DNA of 5,622 bases. Origin: Clostridium sp. Lineage in GTDB: Bacteria; Bacillota; Clostridia; Lachnospirales; Lachnospiraceae. Positions 1 through 5,622 of this stretch are shown here, in pieces (positions within the stretch are counted from its first letter, which is position 1; each line of letters opens with the position of its first letter). A program made the translations under genes and the position numbers. Under the pieces are notes generated by a model. That model saw only the letters and a program-made list of their open reading frames with translations. It ran no database searches and was not told the origin of the DNA. The stretch covers positions 1-5,622 of the forward strand of contig JAEDOC010000134.1 in NCBI GenBank assembly GCA_016302185.1, read 5' to 3'.

Positions 1-924
1 GTGACCGGAGATCTTATATAAATCGCTCTTTGCCATCAGCGGAGTTTTGGTGCGGACATAGCCCCACTCCTTATCCTCCAGATCCTCGATCCAGCGCTGC
101 AGCTTCATTACCATCTTGGTTCCCTTCGGAAGCAGAAGCGGAAGTCCCTGGCCGATAACATCCACAGTTGTGAACAGTTCCATCTCGCGGCCTAACTTGT
201 TGTGGTCACGCTTCTTGATATCCTCTAAATGAGCCAGATAAGCCTCCAGCTCTTCCTTCTTATTGAAGGCGGTACCGTAGATACGCTGCAGCTGTGCCTT
301 GTTGGAATCGCCTCTCCAGTAAGCCATGGAGGAGGAGATCAGCTTAAAGGCTTTGATTCCCTTTGTACTCATTAAGTGCGGGCCGGCACACAGATCCACG
401 AAGCCGCCCTGATCATAGAAGGAGATCTCGCTTCCTTCCGGAAGATCCTCAATCAGCTCAACCTTATACGGCTGGCCTTTTTCCTGCATGAATTTAATGG
501 CTTCCTCTCTCGGAAGAGTGAAGCGCTTCAGCTCATGGCCTTCCTTGATGATTTTTTTCATTTCCTTCTCTAAATTGTCCAGGTCCTCTCTGGAGAAAGG
601 AGCATGATCGAAGTCGTAATAAAAGCCCTCGTCAATGGACGGGCCAATGGCCATCTTGGCATCCGGGAACAGTCTCTGTACAGCCTCGGCCAGTACGTGA
701 GAACAGGTATGGCGGACGGTGCGCAGTCCTTCCGGATCACTGGCGGTCAGGATATTCACCTGGCAGTCTCTGTCAATCACAGTTCTTAAGTCAACGACGT
801 TTCCGTCTACCTCTCCGGCGGCAGCCATTCTGGCAAGGCCATCGCTTAGATCTTTTGCAATGTCATATACGCTCACCGGCTGGGCGTATTCTCTGGTACT
901 TCCATCCTTTAATGTGATAATCAT
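1..924 (-). CDS. thrS: Threonyl-tRNA synthetase, N-terminal part (runs off left edge)
   Basis: This enzyme charges tRNA-Thr with threonine in the cytoplasm. The visible 308 codons cover a TGS domain (about residues 1-60, starting MIITLKDGSTREYAQPVSVY), then the editing domain with its zinc-type HxxxH motif (H72 and H76 in RHTCSHVLAEAV) and the second editing motif CAGPH (C179, H183). The typical segments KMAIGPSIDEGFYYDFD and SMAYWRGDSNKAQLQRIYGTAF follow, and the beginning of the class II catalytic core ends in LYKISGH. Family members are about 640 residues, so class II motifs 1-3 and the anticodon-binding domain lie beyond base 1. The ATG at 924-922 is chosen because AAAGGA (939-934) lies 9 nt upstream. 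Another ATG at 931-929 is out of frame. Expression is very likely controlled by the T-box leader just upstream. No frameshift is seen in the visible part. Confidence 0.97.
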   Translation of the reverse strand, partial: MIITLKDGSTREYAQPVSVYDIAKDLSDGLARMAAAGEVDGNVVDLRTVIDRDCQVNILTASDPEGLRTVRHTCSHVLAEAVQRLFPDAKMAIGPSIDEGFYYDFDHAPFSREDLDNLEKEMKKIIKEGHELKRFTLPREEAIKFMQEKGQPYKVELIEDLPEGSEISFYDQGGFVDLCAGPHLMSTKGIKAFKLISSSMAYWRGDSNKAQLQRIYGTAFNKKEELEAYLAHLEDIKKRDHNKLGREMELFTTVDVIGQGLPLLLPKGTKMVMKLQRWIEDLEDKEWGYVRTKTPLMAKSDLYKISGH

Positions 925-966
925 AGTACATTTTCCTTTCTTTTAAAATAAAAGCTTTGATAAAAC

Positions 967-1004
967 AAAAAAGCCCCCTACACTGCAGTTCGGCAATGTA
1001 AGGG
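967..1004 (-). terminator. Intrinsic terminator of the thrS T-box leader
   Basis: A 12-bp stem forms between CCCTTACATTGC (1004-993) and GCAGTGTAGGGG (986-975), with a few G-U pairs, a 6-nt loop CGAACT and a run of six T (972-967). The 5' arm CCCU is the same segment used by the antiterminator, so the two structures exclude each other. It lies about 42 nt before the thrS start codon, as expected for T-box transcription attenuation. Confidence 0.93.
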
Positions 1005-1209
1005 ACGTAAGCTACGTGGTTCCACCCTGATTTATCCTGAGAAAACACAGGACCTTATTGAAGATGATAACGGAATCACCGGGCCGGATTGGGGCCGCTC
1101 GGAGCTGGTCTTCCGATGGTTTCTGTAAAAGCGCTTTCAGCACAGGGCGCTTCTCTCTGCTGCAGTCCGCATCGTACTTGTCTCGTCAAAGCATTCTCTT
1201 TTTTGGATC
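967..1209 (-). promoter_or_regulatory. T-box riboswitch leader of thrS (tRNA-Thr sensing)
   Basis: The leader carries the canonical T-box AGGGTGGAACCACG (1028-1015). From it an antiterminator can be drawn: AGGG (1028-1025) pairs with CCCU (1004-1001), a 7-nt bulge UGGAACC (1024-1018) follows, then ACGUA (1017-1013) pairs with UACGU (1009-1005) around loop GCU. The UGGA of the bulge would pair with a tRNA 3' end UCCA, which fits a discriminator U, as I recall for bacterial tRNA-Thr. Upstream, Stem I has an apical hairpin AAGCGC/GCGCTT (1152-1147 with 1134-1129) with loop sequence GUGCUGAAAG, like the conserved distal loop. A probable specifier codon ACC (Thr) lies at 1120-1118, next to a CGATG/CATCG lower pairing. 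Further helices are GGTGAT/ATCATC (within 1080-1063) and TCCTG/CAGGA around 1055-1035. When uncharged tRNA-Thr binds, the antiterminator should form and thrS is read. Confidence 0.95.
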
Positions 1210-1215
1210 CTCCTT

Positions 1216-1244
1216 ATTGTAGTACGGAATTTTGCAGTTGTAAA
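1216..1244 (-). promoter_or_regulatory. Sigma-A-type promoter of thrS leader
   Basis: On the minus strand, TTTACA (-35, 1244-1239) and TACAAT (-10, 1221-1216) are separated by exactly 17 nt. Each hexamer differs from the consensus at a single position. Transcription would start near 1209, just before Stem I of the T-box, giving a leader of about 285 nt. This position agrees well with the leader's structure. Confidence 0.8.
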
Positions 1245-1266
1245 GAGTTTTTTTTATGCATAGACT
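1242..1266 (+). promoter_or_regulatory. Possible sigma-E-type promoter of spoIVA
   Basis: CATAGACT at 1259-1266 resembles the mother-cell sigma-E -10 element (CATACAAT-like), matching 6 of 8 positions. It would place a transcription start near 1273, about 20 nt before the spoIVA start codon. No clear -35 of the sigma-E type is seen in the T-rich stretch upstream. B. subtilis spoIVA is sigma-E dependent, and that is the main reason to propose this site. It abuts the divergent thrS promoter. Confidence 0.3.
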
Positions 1267-1293
1267 GTAGCATCGAAAGGAAGGTGGCGTAGG

Positions 1294-2700
1294 ATGGACA
1301 ATTTTAATCTGTATAATGATATCAAGGCCCGGACGGGCGGTGAAATCTATCTGGGTGTGGTGGGACCGGTGCGGACCGGCAAGTCCACCTTCATCAAACG
1401 CTTTATGGAGCAGCTGGTTCTGCCCGGGATGGAGGACTCCCATGACAGGGAACGAGCCAGAGATGAGCTTCCCCAGTCCTCGGCAGGAAAGACCATTATG
1501 ACGACGGAGCCAAAGTTTATTCCCAAGGAAGCGGCAGAACTCTCGCTTGGAGAAGGGATCAATGTGAGAGTCCGGCTCATTGACTGTGTTGGGTTTATGG
1601 TAGAAGGAGCGGCCGGACACATCGAAAATGATGTAGAACGGCTGGTGAAAACACCGTGGTTTGAAGAAGAGATTCCATTTACCGAAGCGGCGGAGCTGGG
1701 CACAAGAAAGGTCATTACGGATCATTCCACCATTGGACTGGTGGTCACGACGGACGGCTCCTTTGGTGATCTCCGGCGGGAGAGCTTTCTGCCGGCGGAG
1801 GAGAAAACGATCCGGGAGCTGAAAACCATGAATAAACCGTTTCTGGTACTATTAAATTCCATGCGTCCTTATTCAGAGGAGACCAGAAGACTGGCCGGTC
1901 AGATGGAGGAACAGTACGGTGTCCGTGTGATGCCGGTCAACTGCGAGCAGCTGAAACGGGAAGATATTTTGTCGATTCTGGAAGCGGTATTAAAGGAATT
2001 TCCGGTGACGGAGGTGGACTTCTTTATTCCGAAGTGGATGGAGATATTGCCGGCGGATCACTGGCTGAAGGCAGCGGTGCTCGATGTGGTCCGTGATATG
2101 ATGAAGAAAACAGTACATATGCGGGATGTGGCCGGGGCACTGCCGCCGGAAAACGGCGATGCGGTAAAGCGGATCAAGATATCCTCCATGCGGATGGATG
2201 ACGGCAGCGTACAGGCGGAGGTGGTGGTGGATGACGGTCATTATTATCGGATTTTAAGTGAATACGTGGGGATTCCCATTGAGGGAGAATATCAGCTGAT
2301 GCAGACGCTGCGGGATCTGGCGGCCATGCAGAAGGAATATGAAAAGGTGGCGGACGCGGTGACACAGGCGCGGAGGAAGGGCTTCGGTGTGGTAACGCCG
2401 GATCGGTCGGAGATTGTGCTGGATGAGCCGCAGCTGGTGCGCCATGGAAATAAATACGGCGTGAAAATGAAGGCGCAGGCCCCGTCCATTAACCTGATCA
2501 AAGCACAGATTGAGACAGAGATTGCACCGATTGTAGGAAATGAGCAGCAGGCGCAGGATCTGATCCGCTACATCCGTGAAAATGCCGGGCAGGGGGAGGA
2601 CGGTGTCTGGAATACCAATATTTTTGGAAAATCGATAGCTCAGATTGTGGATGACGGGATTTCAGTTGAAGCTTCAGGATACACTGCAGAAAATAATTAA
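1294..2700 (+). CDS. spoIVA: SpoIVA, spore coat basement-layer ATPase, with frameshifted C-terminus
   Basis: SpoIVA is made in the mother cell, binds the forespore surface through SpoVM, and uses ATP to polymerise into the base on which the spore coat and cortex depend. The reading frame matches the family from the first residues (YNDIKARTGGEIYLGVVG). Visible are Walker A GPVRTGKST (24-32), the sensor threonines T70-T71 in GKTIMTTEPKF, Walker B D97 in RLIDCVGF, then the TPWFEEEIPFTEAAELGTRKVI block and the long middle and C-terminal domains up to FGKSIAQIVDDGI (456). From residue 457 the frame reads an unrelated 12-residue end (SVEASGYTAENN), giving 468 residues against about 492 in B. subtilis. 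The true conserved tail lies in the +1 frame at 2663-2737. The start ATG has AAGGTGG 6 nt upstream. Identity is certain; function is doubtful, because the lost tail is needed in B. subtilis for coat-base assembly and SpoVM interaction. It is divergent from thrS. Confidence 0.95.
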   Translation: MDNFNLYNDIKARTGGEIYLGVVGPVRTGKSTFIKRFMEQLVLPGMEDSHDRERARDELPQSSAGKTIMTTEPKFIPKEAAELSLGEGINVRVRLIDCVGFMVEGAAGHIENDVERLVKTPWFEEEIPFTEAAELGTRKVITDHSTIGLVVTTDGSFGDLRRESFLPAEEKTIRELKTMNKPFLVLLNSMRPYSEETRRLAGQMEEQYGVRVMPVNCEQLKREDILSILEAVLKEFPVTEVDFFIPKWMEILPADHWLKAAVLDVVRDMMKKTVHMRDVAGALPPENGDAVKRIKISSMRMDDGSVQAEVVVDDGHYYRILSEYVGIPIEGEYQLMQTLRDLAAMQKEYEKVADAVTQARRKGFGVVTPDRSEIVLDEPQLVRHGNKYGVKMKAQAPSINLIKAQIETEIAPIVGNEQQAQDLIRYIRENAGQGEDGVWNTNIFGKSIAQIVDDGISVEASGYTAENN

Positions 2701-2737
2701 CGACTCCAACGGCGGTATGATTTGCATTATTATCTGA
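2663..2737 (+). pseudogene. spoIVA: Displaced 3' end of spoIVA (out-of-frame C-terminal tail)
   Basis: Read from CAG at 2663, the +1 frame gives 24 codons starting QLKLQDTLQKIIN and ending GGMICIII before TGA at 2735-2737. This closely matches the C-terminus of SpoIVA (B. subtilis ...KLKETLERIIN...GGLIAIIL, recalled from memory). Joined to residue 456 it would give 480 residues, about 11 fewer than expected between DGI and KLxxTL. One extra T at 2662 breaks the frame. A deletion of about 32 bp (33 nt of codons minus one) accounts for both the missing residues and the shift. Confidence 0.88.
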
Positions 2738-2750
2738 AATCAGTTATACT
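2722..2750 (+). promoter_or_regulatory. Sigma-A-type promoter for the beta-CASP gene
   Basis: TTGCAT (2722-2727) and TATACT (2745-2750) are separated by 17 nt, close to the vegetative consensus. The start would lie near 2757, about 40 nt before the ATG at 2798. The promoter overlaps the displaced spoIVA tail, and its spacer contains the ancestral spoIVA stop codon. It suggests that the downstream RNA-metabolism genes are expressed independently of sporulation. Confidence 0.65.
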
Positions 2751-2797
2751 AAAGGTGGGAGTTGCAGAAAAATATATACCAATGGGGAGATGATTCA

Positions 2798-4408
2798 ATG
2801 AAATTAACATTTATTGGCGCGGCGCATGAAGTGACCGGAAGCTGCCATCTGCTGGAGGCATGCGGCCTGAAGGTGCTGGTGGACTGCGGTATGGAGCAAG
2901 GGGTGAATAAATACGAGAATGCTCCTTTGCCGGTTGGGTATGGAGAGATCGATTATGTTCTGGTTACCCATGCCCATATTGATCATGTTGGCATGCTTCC
3001 CTATATCTATGCCAATGGATTCCGCGGGCAGGTGATGGCGACCCGGGCTACGGCGGAGCTTTGCGATATTATGCTGAAGGACTGTGCCCACATTCAGGAG
3101 TCAGAGGCGGAGTGGAAGAACCGGAAGGCGATGCGTGCCGGCAAGCCGCAAGTGCAGCCTCTGTACACCATGAATGATGCGGAAGGCGTGCTGGATCATT
3201 TTGTTCCCTGTGCTTACGGAGAAACCATTCGTCTGAAGGATGGCTTTGATATTCGGTTTGTGGATGTTGGTCATCTGCTGGGTTCTGCTTCCATCGAGAT
3301 CTGGATGAAAGAGGACGACTGCGAAAAGAAGATTGTATTTTCAGGAGATATCGGCAACAAGAATAAGCCGCTGATCCGCAGCCCGCAGTATATTCATCAG
3401 GCAGACTATGTGGTAATGGAGAGCACCTACGGCGATCGGTTCCATCTTCAGAGCGGGAACGGAAATCACGTGGAAGAGTTTGCGAAGATTATCGATGAAA
3501 CCCTGGGAAGAGGCGGTAACGTGGTGATTCCTGCCTTCGCAGTTGGCCGTACTCAGGAGGTGTTAAATTATATCCGTATCATCAAGGAGGAGAAGCTGGT
3601 CAAGAGCAAACCGGATTTCTCCGTCTATCTTGACAGCCCCATGGCGGTGGAGGCAACGGCCGTCTTTAAGGACAATATGATAGACTGTTATAACGAGGAG
3701 ACAAAGGCTCTGGTGAAGAAGGGGATTAACCCCATCTCCTTCCCGGGACTGAAGCTTTCCGTCAGCAGTGAGGATTCCAAGGGAATTAACTTTGATGAGG
3801 AGCCGAAGGTAATCATCTCAGCAGCCGGTATGTGTGATGCGGGACGAATCCGTCATCATTTAAAGCATAATTTATGGCGTCCGGAATGTACGATTCTGTT
3901 TGCCGGATATCAGGCCGTGGGAACCCTGGGCCGCAGTATTATCGAGGGCAGGGAAGAGGTAAAGCTCTTTGGCGAGTCCATTGAGGTCAAGGCGCAGATC
4001 TGCAAAATTGAAGGAATCAGCGGTCACGCAGATCAGAACGGTCTGCTGGAGTGGATTGGCAATTTCATGGATCACCCGCAGAAGGTCTTTGTGGTACATG
4101 GAGATGATGAGGTCTGCGATCATTTTGTGGATGCAGTGAAAGAAAAGTACGGAATGGACGCGTTTGCTCCATTTTCCGGCACTTCCTTTGATTTGAAGGA
4201 GGGCTGCTTTGTTACTGTTACCCAGGGCATTCCGATCAAGAAGGAACCGTCAGCTGCGACGAAGAAAGCAGCAGGAGTATTTGCCAGACTTCTGGAAGCC
4301 GGAGAGCGTCTGCGCCGCGTAATCATGCACAACGAGGGCGGAGCCAACAAGGATCTGGCCAGATTTGCGGATCAGATCAATTCTCTCTGCGACAAGTGGG
4401 ACAGATAA
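2798..4408 (+). CDS. Beta-CASP metallo-beta-lactamase-fold hydrolase (CPSF73/Ysh1-type, probable RNase)
   Basis: The 536-residue protein carries the whole motif set of RNA-processing beta-CASP enzymes. These are an N-terminal MKLTFIGAAHEVTGSCHLL strand, motif 2 HAHIDH (58-63), motif 3 H159 in DVGHLLGSASIEIW, and motif 4 D184 in FSGDIG. The beta-CASP motif A acid is E208 (ESTYGDR), motif B has histidines 353-354 in SAAGMCDAGRIRHHLK, and motif C has H410 in ISGHADQNGLLEWI. This architecture is that of the bacterial COG1236 group, distinct from RNase J, and predicts a two-zinc endo- or exoribonuclease in the cytoplasm; the substrate is unknown. About 85 residues follow the FVVHGDDE block, with a charged helical C-terminus not needed for catalysis in shorter relatives. 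An upstream in-frame TTG at 2762 is possible, but ATG 2798 is preferred because GGGGAG (2784-2789) is 8 nt away and the protein then starts at the first conserved strand. All metal ligands are intact. Confidence 0.93.
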   Translation: MKLTFIGAAHEVTGSCHLLEACGLKVLVDCGMEQGVNKYENAPLPVGYGEIDYVLVTHAHIDHVGMLPYIYANGFRGQVMATRATAELCDIMLKDCAHIQESEAEWKNRKAMRAGKPQVQPLYTMNDAEGVLDHFVPCAYGETIRLKDGFDIRFVDVGHLLGSASIEIWMKEDDCEKKIVFSGDIGNKNKPLIRSPQYIHQADYVVMESTYGDRFHLQSGNGNHVEEFAKIIDETLGRGGNVVIPAFAVGRTQEVLNYIRIIKEEKLVKSKPDFSVYLDSPMAVEATAVFKDNMIDCYNEETKALVKKGINPISFPGLKLSVSSEDSKGINFDEEPKVIISAAGMCDAGRIRHHLKHNLWRPECTILFAGYQAVGTLGRSIIEGREEVKLFGESIEVKAQICKIEGISGHADQNGLLEWIGNFMDHPQKVFVVHGDDEVCDHFVDAVKEKYGMDAFAPFSGTSFDLKEGCFVTVTQGIPIKKEPSAATKKAAGVFARLLEAGERLRRVIMHNEGGANKDLARFADQINSLCDKWDR

Positions 4409-4465
4409 ACGGCCGGATGAAGAGGGCCGGTTGAAAAAGGCCGCGTGGTAAAAAGAAAGAATAAT

Positions 4466-4510
4466 AAAAGACAGAATAATATAAGACAGAATAGAAAGGG
4501 ACAGAACAGT
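4466..4510 (+). repeat. Short A-rich tandem-like repeats before rnhA
   Basis: The motif GACAGAAYA occurs three times in imperfect tandem (around 4470, 4486 and 4500), embedded in A-rich sequence, just ahead of the TTG start of rnhA. The third copy follows the ribosome binding site GAAAGGG. It is either untranslated leader or, if the GTG at 4445 is used, an N-terminal Lys/Asn/Gln-rich tail. The low complexity argues for non-coding leader. Confidence 0.45.
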
Positions 4511-4990
4511 TTGAAGGTAACGATATACACAGACGGGTCCGCCAGAGGAAATCCTGACGGACCGGGCGGGTTCGGTACGGTGATTCATTATGTGGATGGT
4601 GCCGGAACCCTGCACGTCAAGGAGATTTCCGGCGGCTACAAAAGAACAACTAATAACCGGATGGAGCTGATGGCCGCCATCGCCGGTCTGGAGGCATTAA
4701 ACCGCCCCTGCGAGGTGGCGCTGTATTCAGATTCCAAATATCTGGTGGATGCCTTCAACCAGCATTGGATTGACAGCTGGCTGAAAAAGGGCTGGAAGCG
4801 GGGCAGAAATGAGGAGGTAAAGAATGTGGATCTCTGGAAACGGCTGCTGGCAGCGAAGTCCCGCCACCAGGTGCAGTTTCACTGGGTGAAAGGACATGCC
4901 GGTCATCCGGAGAATGAGCGCTGTGATTTTCTGGCAACCTCTGCGGCGGACGGCAGCGATCTGATGGTGGATGAAGGGCTGGAATCCTGA
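4511..4990 (+). CDS. rnhA: Ribonuclease HI
   Basis: RNase HI cuts the RNA strand of RNA-DNA hybrids, for example R-loops and primers. From the TTG start the protein is 159 residues, close to the 155 of E. coli. The catalytic set is complete: D8 (IYTDGSARGNP), E52 (NNRMEL), D74 (YSDSKYLVDA), H129 (WVKGHAGHPENE) and D139 (ERCDFL). The basic handle region GWKRGRNEEVKNVDLW is present, so this is the E. coli-like type. The glycine-rich loop reads NPDGPGG, one residue longer than the E. coli NPGPGG. TTG 4511 is chosen because GAAAGGG (4494-4500) lies 10 nt upstream and the protein then begins right before the first strand (LKVTIYTDGS). A GTG at 4445 is in frame and would add a 22-residue Lys/Asn/Gln-rich tail (181 in total) but has a poorly spaced ribosome site. 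It follows the beta-CASP gene by 102 nt with no terminator seen, so co-transcription is plausible. Confidence 0.93.
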   Translation: MKVTIYTDGSARGNPDGPGGFGTVIHYVDGAGTLHVKEISGGYKRTTNNRMELMAAIAGLEALNRPCEVALYSDSKYLVDAFNQHWIDSWLKKGWKRGRNEEVKNVDLWKRLLAAKSRHQVQFHWVKGHAGHPENERCDFLATSAADGSDLMVDEGLES

Positions 4991-5131
4991 GAAAAAGTCG
5001 GACAGTGAAAGAAATCTTACAATAATATTACTTCTTTTCTCTTCCTATTTTCAATCGTTTTGAAATGTGATATCTTGTAACTGAATGAAAGAAACAGTCA
5101 GAATGTCATATGTAAGGATGGTTGACAGGGA

Positions 5132-5622
5132 TTGAAGAATAGAGGCGTATTTATCACAATTTTATTGATTCTGGTTCTTGGCGCCGGCATTACGTTCCGC
5201 ATGCATCAGTTCGTCACGGAGAATACCGTATCTTCGGTTTCTAAGGATCAGGAGACGGAGATGGAGATGCCGGAGGAGGCGGCAGCGGAAGAGAAAAGCT
5301 TTGCGGTATCTGCGGCAGCCGCGGATCCGGGGGCTTCGGCGGGAGAACAGTCCGACATCGCAGCGTCAGCAGGAGGAATGCTTCCGGAGACGGAGGCGGT
5401 GATGGAAACAGAGAAAGCGGCCGATGAAGCATTGCCGGATGATACATTTTCCCGGAAGGCGAAGATGGCTCCGGGAGAAACCCTCTCCGGAGATCCGGAA
5501 GCTGCTGCTGATGATGATGCGGCGATGGCCGATGCAGCCGGGGAAGAGGCGGTGCTTTCTCCGCTGGCAGCAGCTCCGGGCAGTTCTGTTTCAGAGGAAG
5601 CTCTGACAGCGGAAGACTATCG
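5132..5622 (+). CDS. Unidentified membrane-anchored protein with Ala/Glu/Asp-rich region (partial, runs off right edge)
   Basis: I do not recognise this protein from the visible 163 codons. It begins MKNRGVFITILLILVLGAGITFRMHQF: a short basic start, then one hydrophobic segment (about residues 6-21) with no lipobox cysteine and no clear signal-peptidase site, so a signal anchor with the rest outside the cell is likely. From about residue 30 it is low-complexity and acidic, rich in Ala, Glu, Asp, Pro and Ser (for example EMEMPEEAAAEEK and EAAADDDAAMADAAGEE), probably a disordered linker. It ends SVSEEALTAEDY, which could be the entry to a folded domain. An LprI-like (DUF1311) domain is a guess from memory of similar clostridial proteins. 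TTG 5132 is the only plausible start: a stop (5123-5125) lies just upstream, the next in-frame ATG is after the hydrophobic segment, and AAGGATGG (5114-5121) is a usable ribosome site about 10 nt away. Confidence 0.75.
   Translation, partial: MKNRGVFITILLILVLGAGITFRMHQFVTENTVSSVSKDQETEMEMPEEAAAEEKSFAVSAAAADPGASAGEQSDIAASAGGMLPETEAVMETEKAADEALPDDTFSRKAKMAPGETLSGDPEAAADDDAAMADAAGEEAVLSPLAAAPGSSVSEEALTAEDY

Noticed and set aside
604..946. Plus-strand open frames opposite thrS
   Set aside because: The minus strand encodes unmistakable ThrRS TGS and editing domains here; the plus-strand frames show no family features.
1186..1725. 179-codon open frame on the minus strand opposite the start of spoIVA
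   Set aside because: It overlaps the thrS promoter and the conserved Walker regions of spoIVA, has no ribosome site, and its translation resembles no family; it is a shadow of spoIVA.
2655..2700. Programmed +1 ribosomal frameshift restoring the SpoIVA tail
   Set aside because: No slippery codon, no in-frame stop at the shift point and no stimulatory structure is seen, and even a successful shift would leave the protein about 11 residues short. A deletion is simpler.
4409..4444. Hairpin from the GGCCGG repeats between the beta-CASP gene and rnhA as a terminator
   Set aside because: CGGCC can pair with GGCCG, but the stem is only 5 bp and no T-run follows, so termination is not supported.
4250..4615. 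121-codon minus-strand frame across the beta-CASP/rnhA junction
   Set aside because: It is antisense to two well-supported genes, and its hydrophobic stretch (SILSYIILSFIILSF) is only the reverse of the A-rich repeats; no ribosome site.
5048..5076. TTTTCA-17-TATCTT as promoter of the last gene
   Set aside because: Each hexamer matches only 4 of 6 consensus positions in an AT-rich spacer, which is expected by chance; not strong enough to annotate.
5178..5402. Arg-rich 74-codon plus-strand frame and Pro/Ser-rich minus-strand frame inside the last gene
   Set aside because: Both are by-products of GA-biased codons for Ala/Glu/Asp in the real frame; biased composition without any motif.

Overview
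The window looks like chromosomal DNA of an anaerobic, (ancestrally) endospore-forming Firmicute. The roughly balanced base composition, the strong AAGGAGG-type ribosome binding sites, a T-box leader on thrS, a spoIVA gene and the clostridial flavour of the proteins suggest a Lachnospiraceae / Clostridium cluster XIVa relative. The family-level placement is inference from resemblance, not from a search.

Layout. Bases 1-924 (minus strand) hold the N-terminal 308 codons of thrS, threonyl-tRNA synthetase, which runs off the left edge. Its upstream region, about 967-1209 on the minus strand, is a well-formed T-box riboswitch. It has a Thr (ACC) specifier candidate, a T-box with an UGGA bulge, mutually exclusive antiterminator and terminator hairpins, and a near-consensus sigma-A promoter at 1216-1244. 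Divergent from it, spoIVA (1294-2700, plus) encodes the spore-coat base ATPase. Its last codons are disrupted: the conserved SpoIVA C-terminal tail is present in the DNA but in the +1 frame (2663-2737), and about 11 residues before it are missing. This is best explained by a deletion of about 32 bp. A sigma-A-like promoter (2722-2750) lies across that displaced tail and probably drives the next gene, a beta-CASP metallo-beta-lactamase-fold RNase-type protein (2798-4408). Ribonuclease HI, rnhA (probably 4511-4990 from a TTG start), follows and may be co-transcribed. At the right edge, 5132-5622 is the start of an unidentified membrane-anchored protein with a long Ala/Glu/Asp-rich extracytoplasmic region.

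Functionally the window mixes housekeeping translation and RNA metabolism (thrS, beta-CASP nuclease, rnhA) with one sporulation gene. I see no mobile element, CRISPR array, tRNA or rRNA. The most noteworthy signal is the broken 3' end of spoIVA, which predicts either an asporogenous or altered-coat strain or a sequence artefact. I do not see convincing evidence of a wholly new system.
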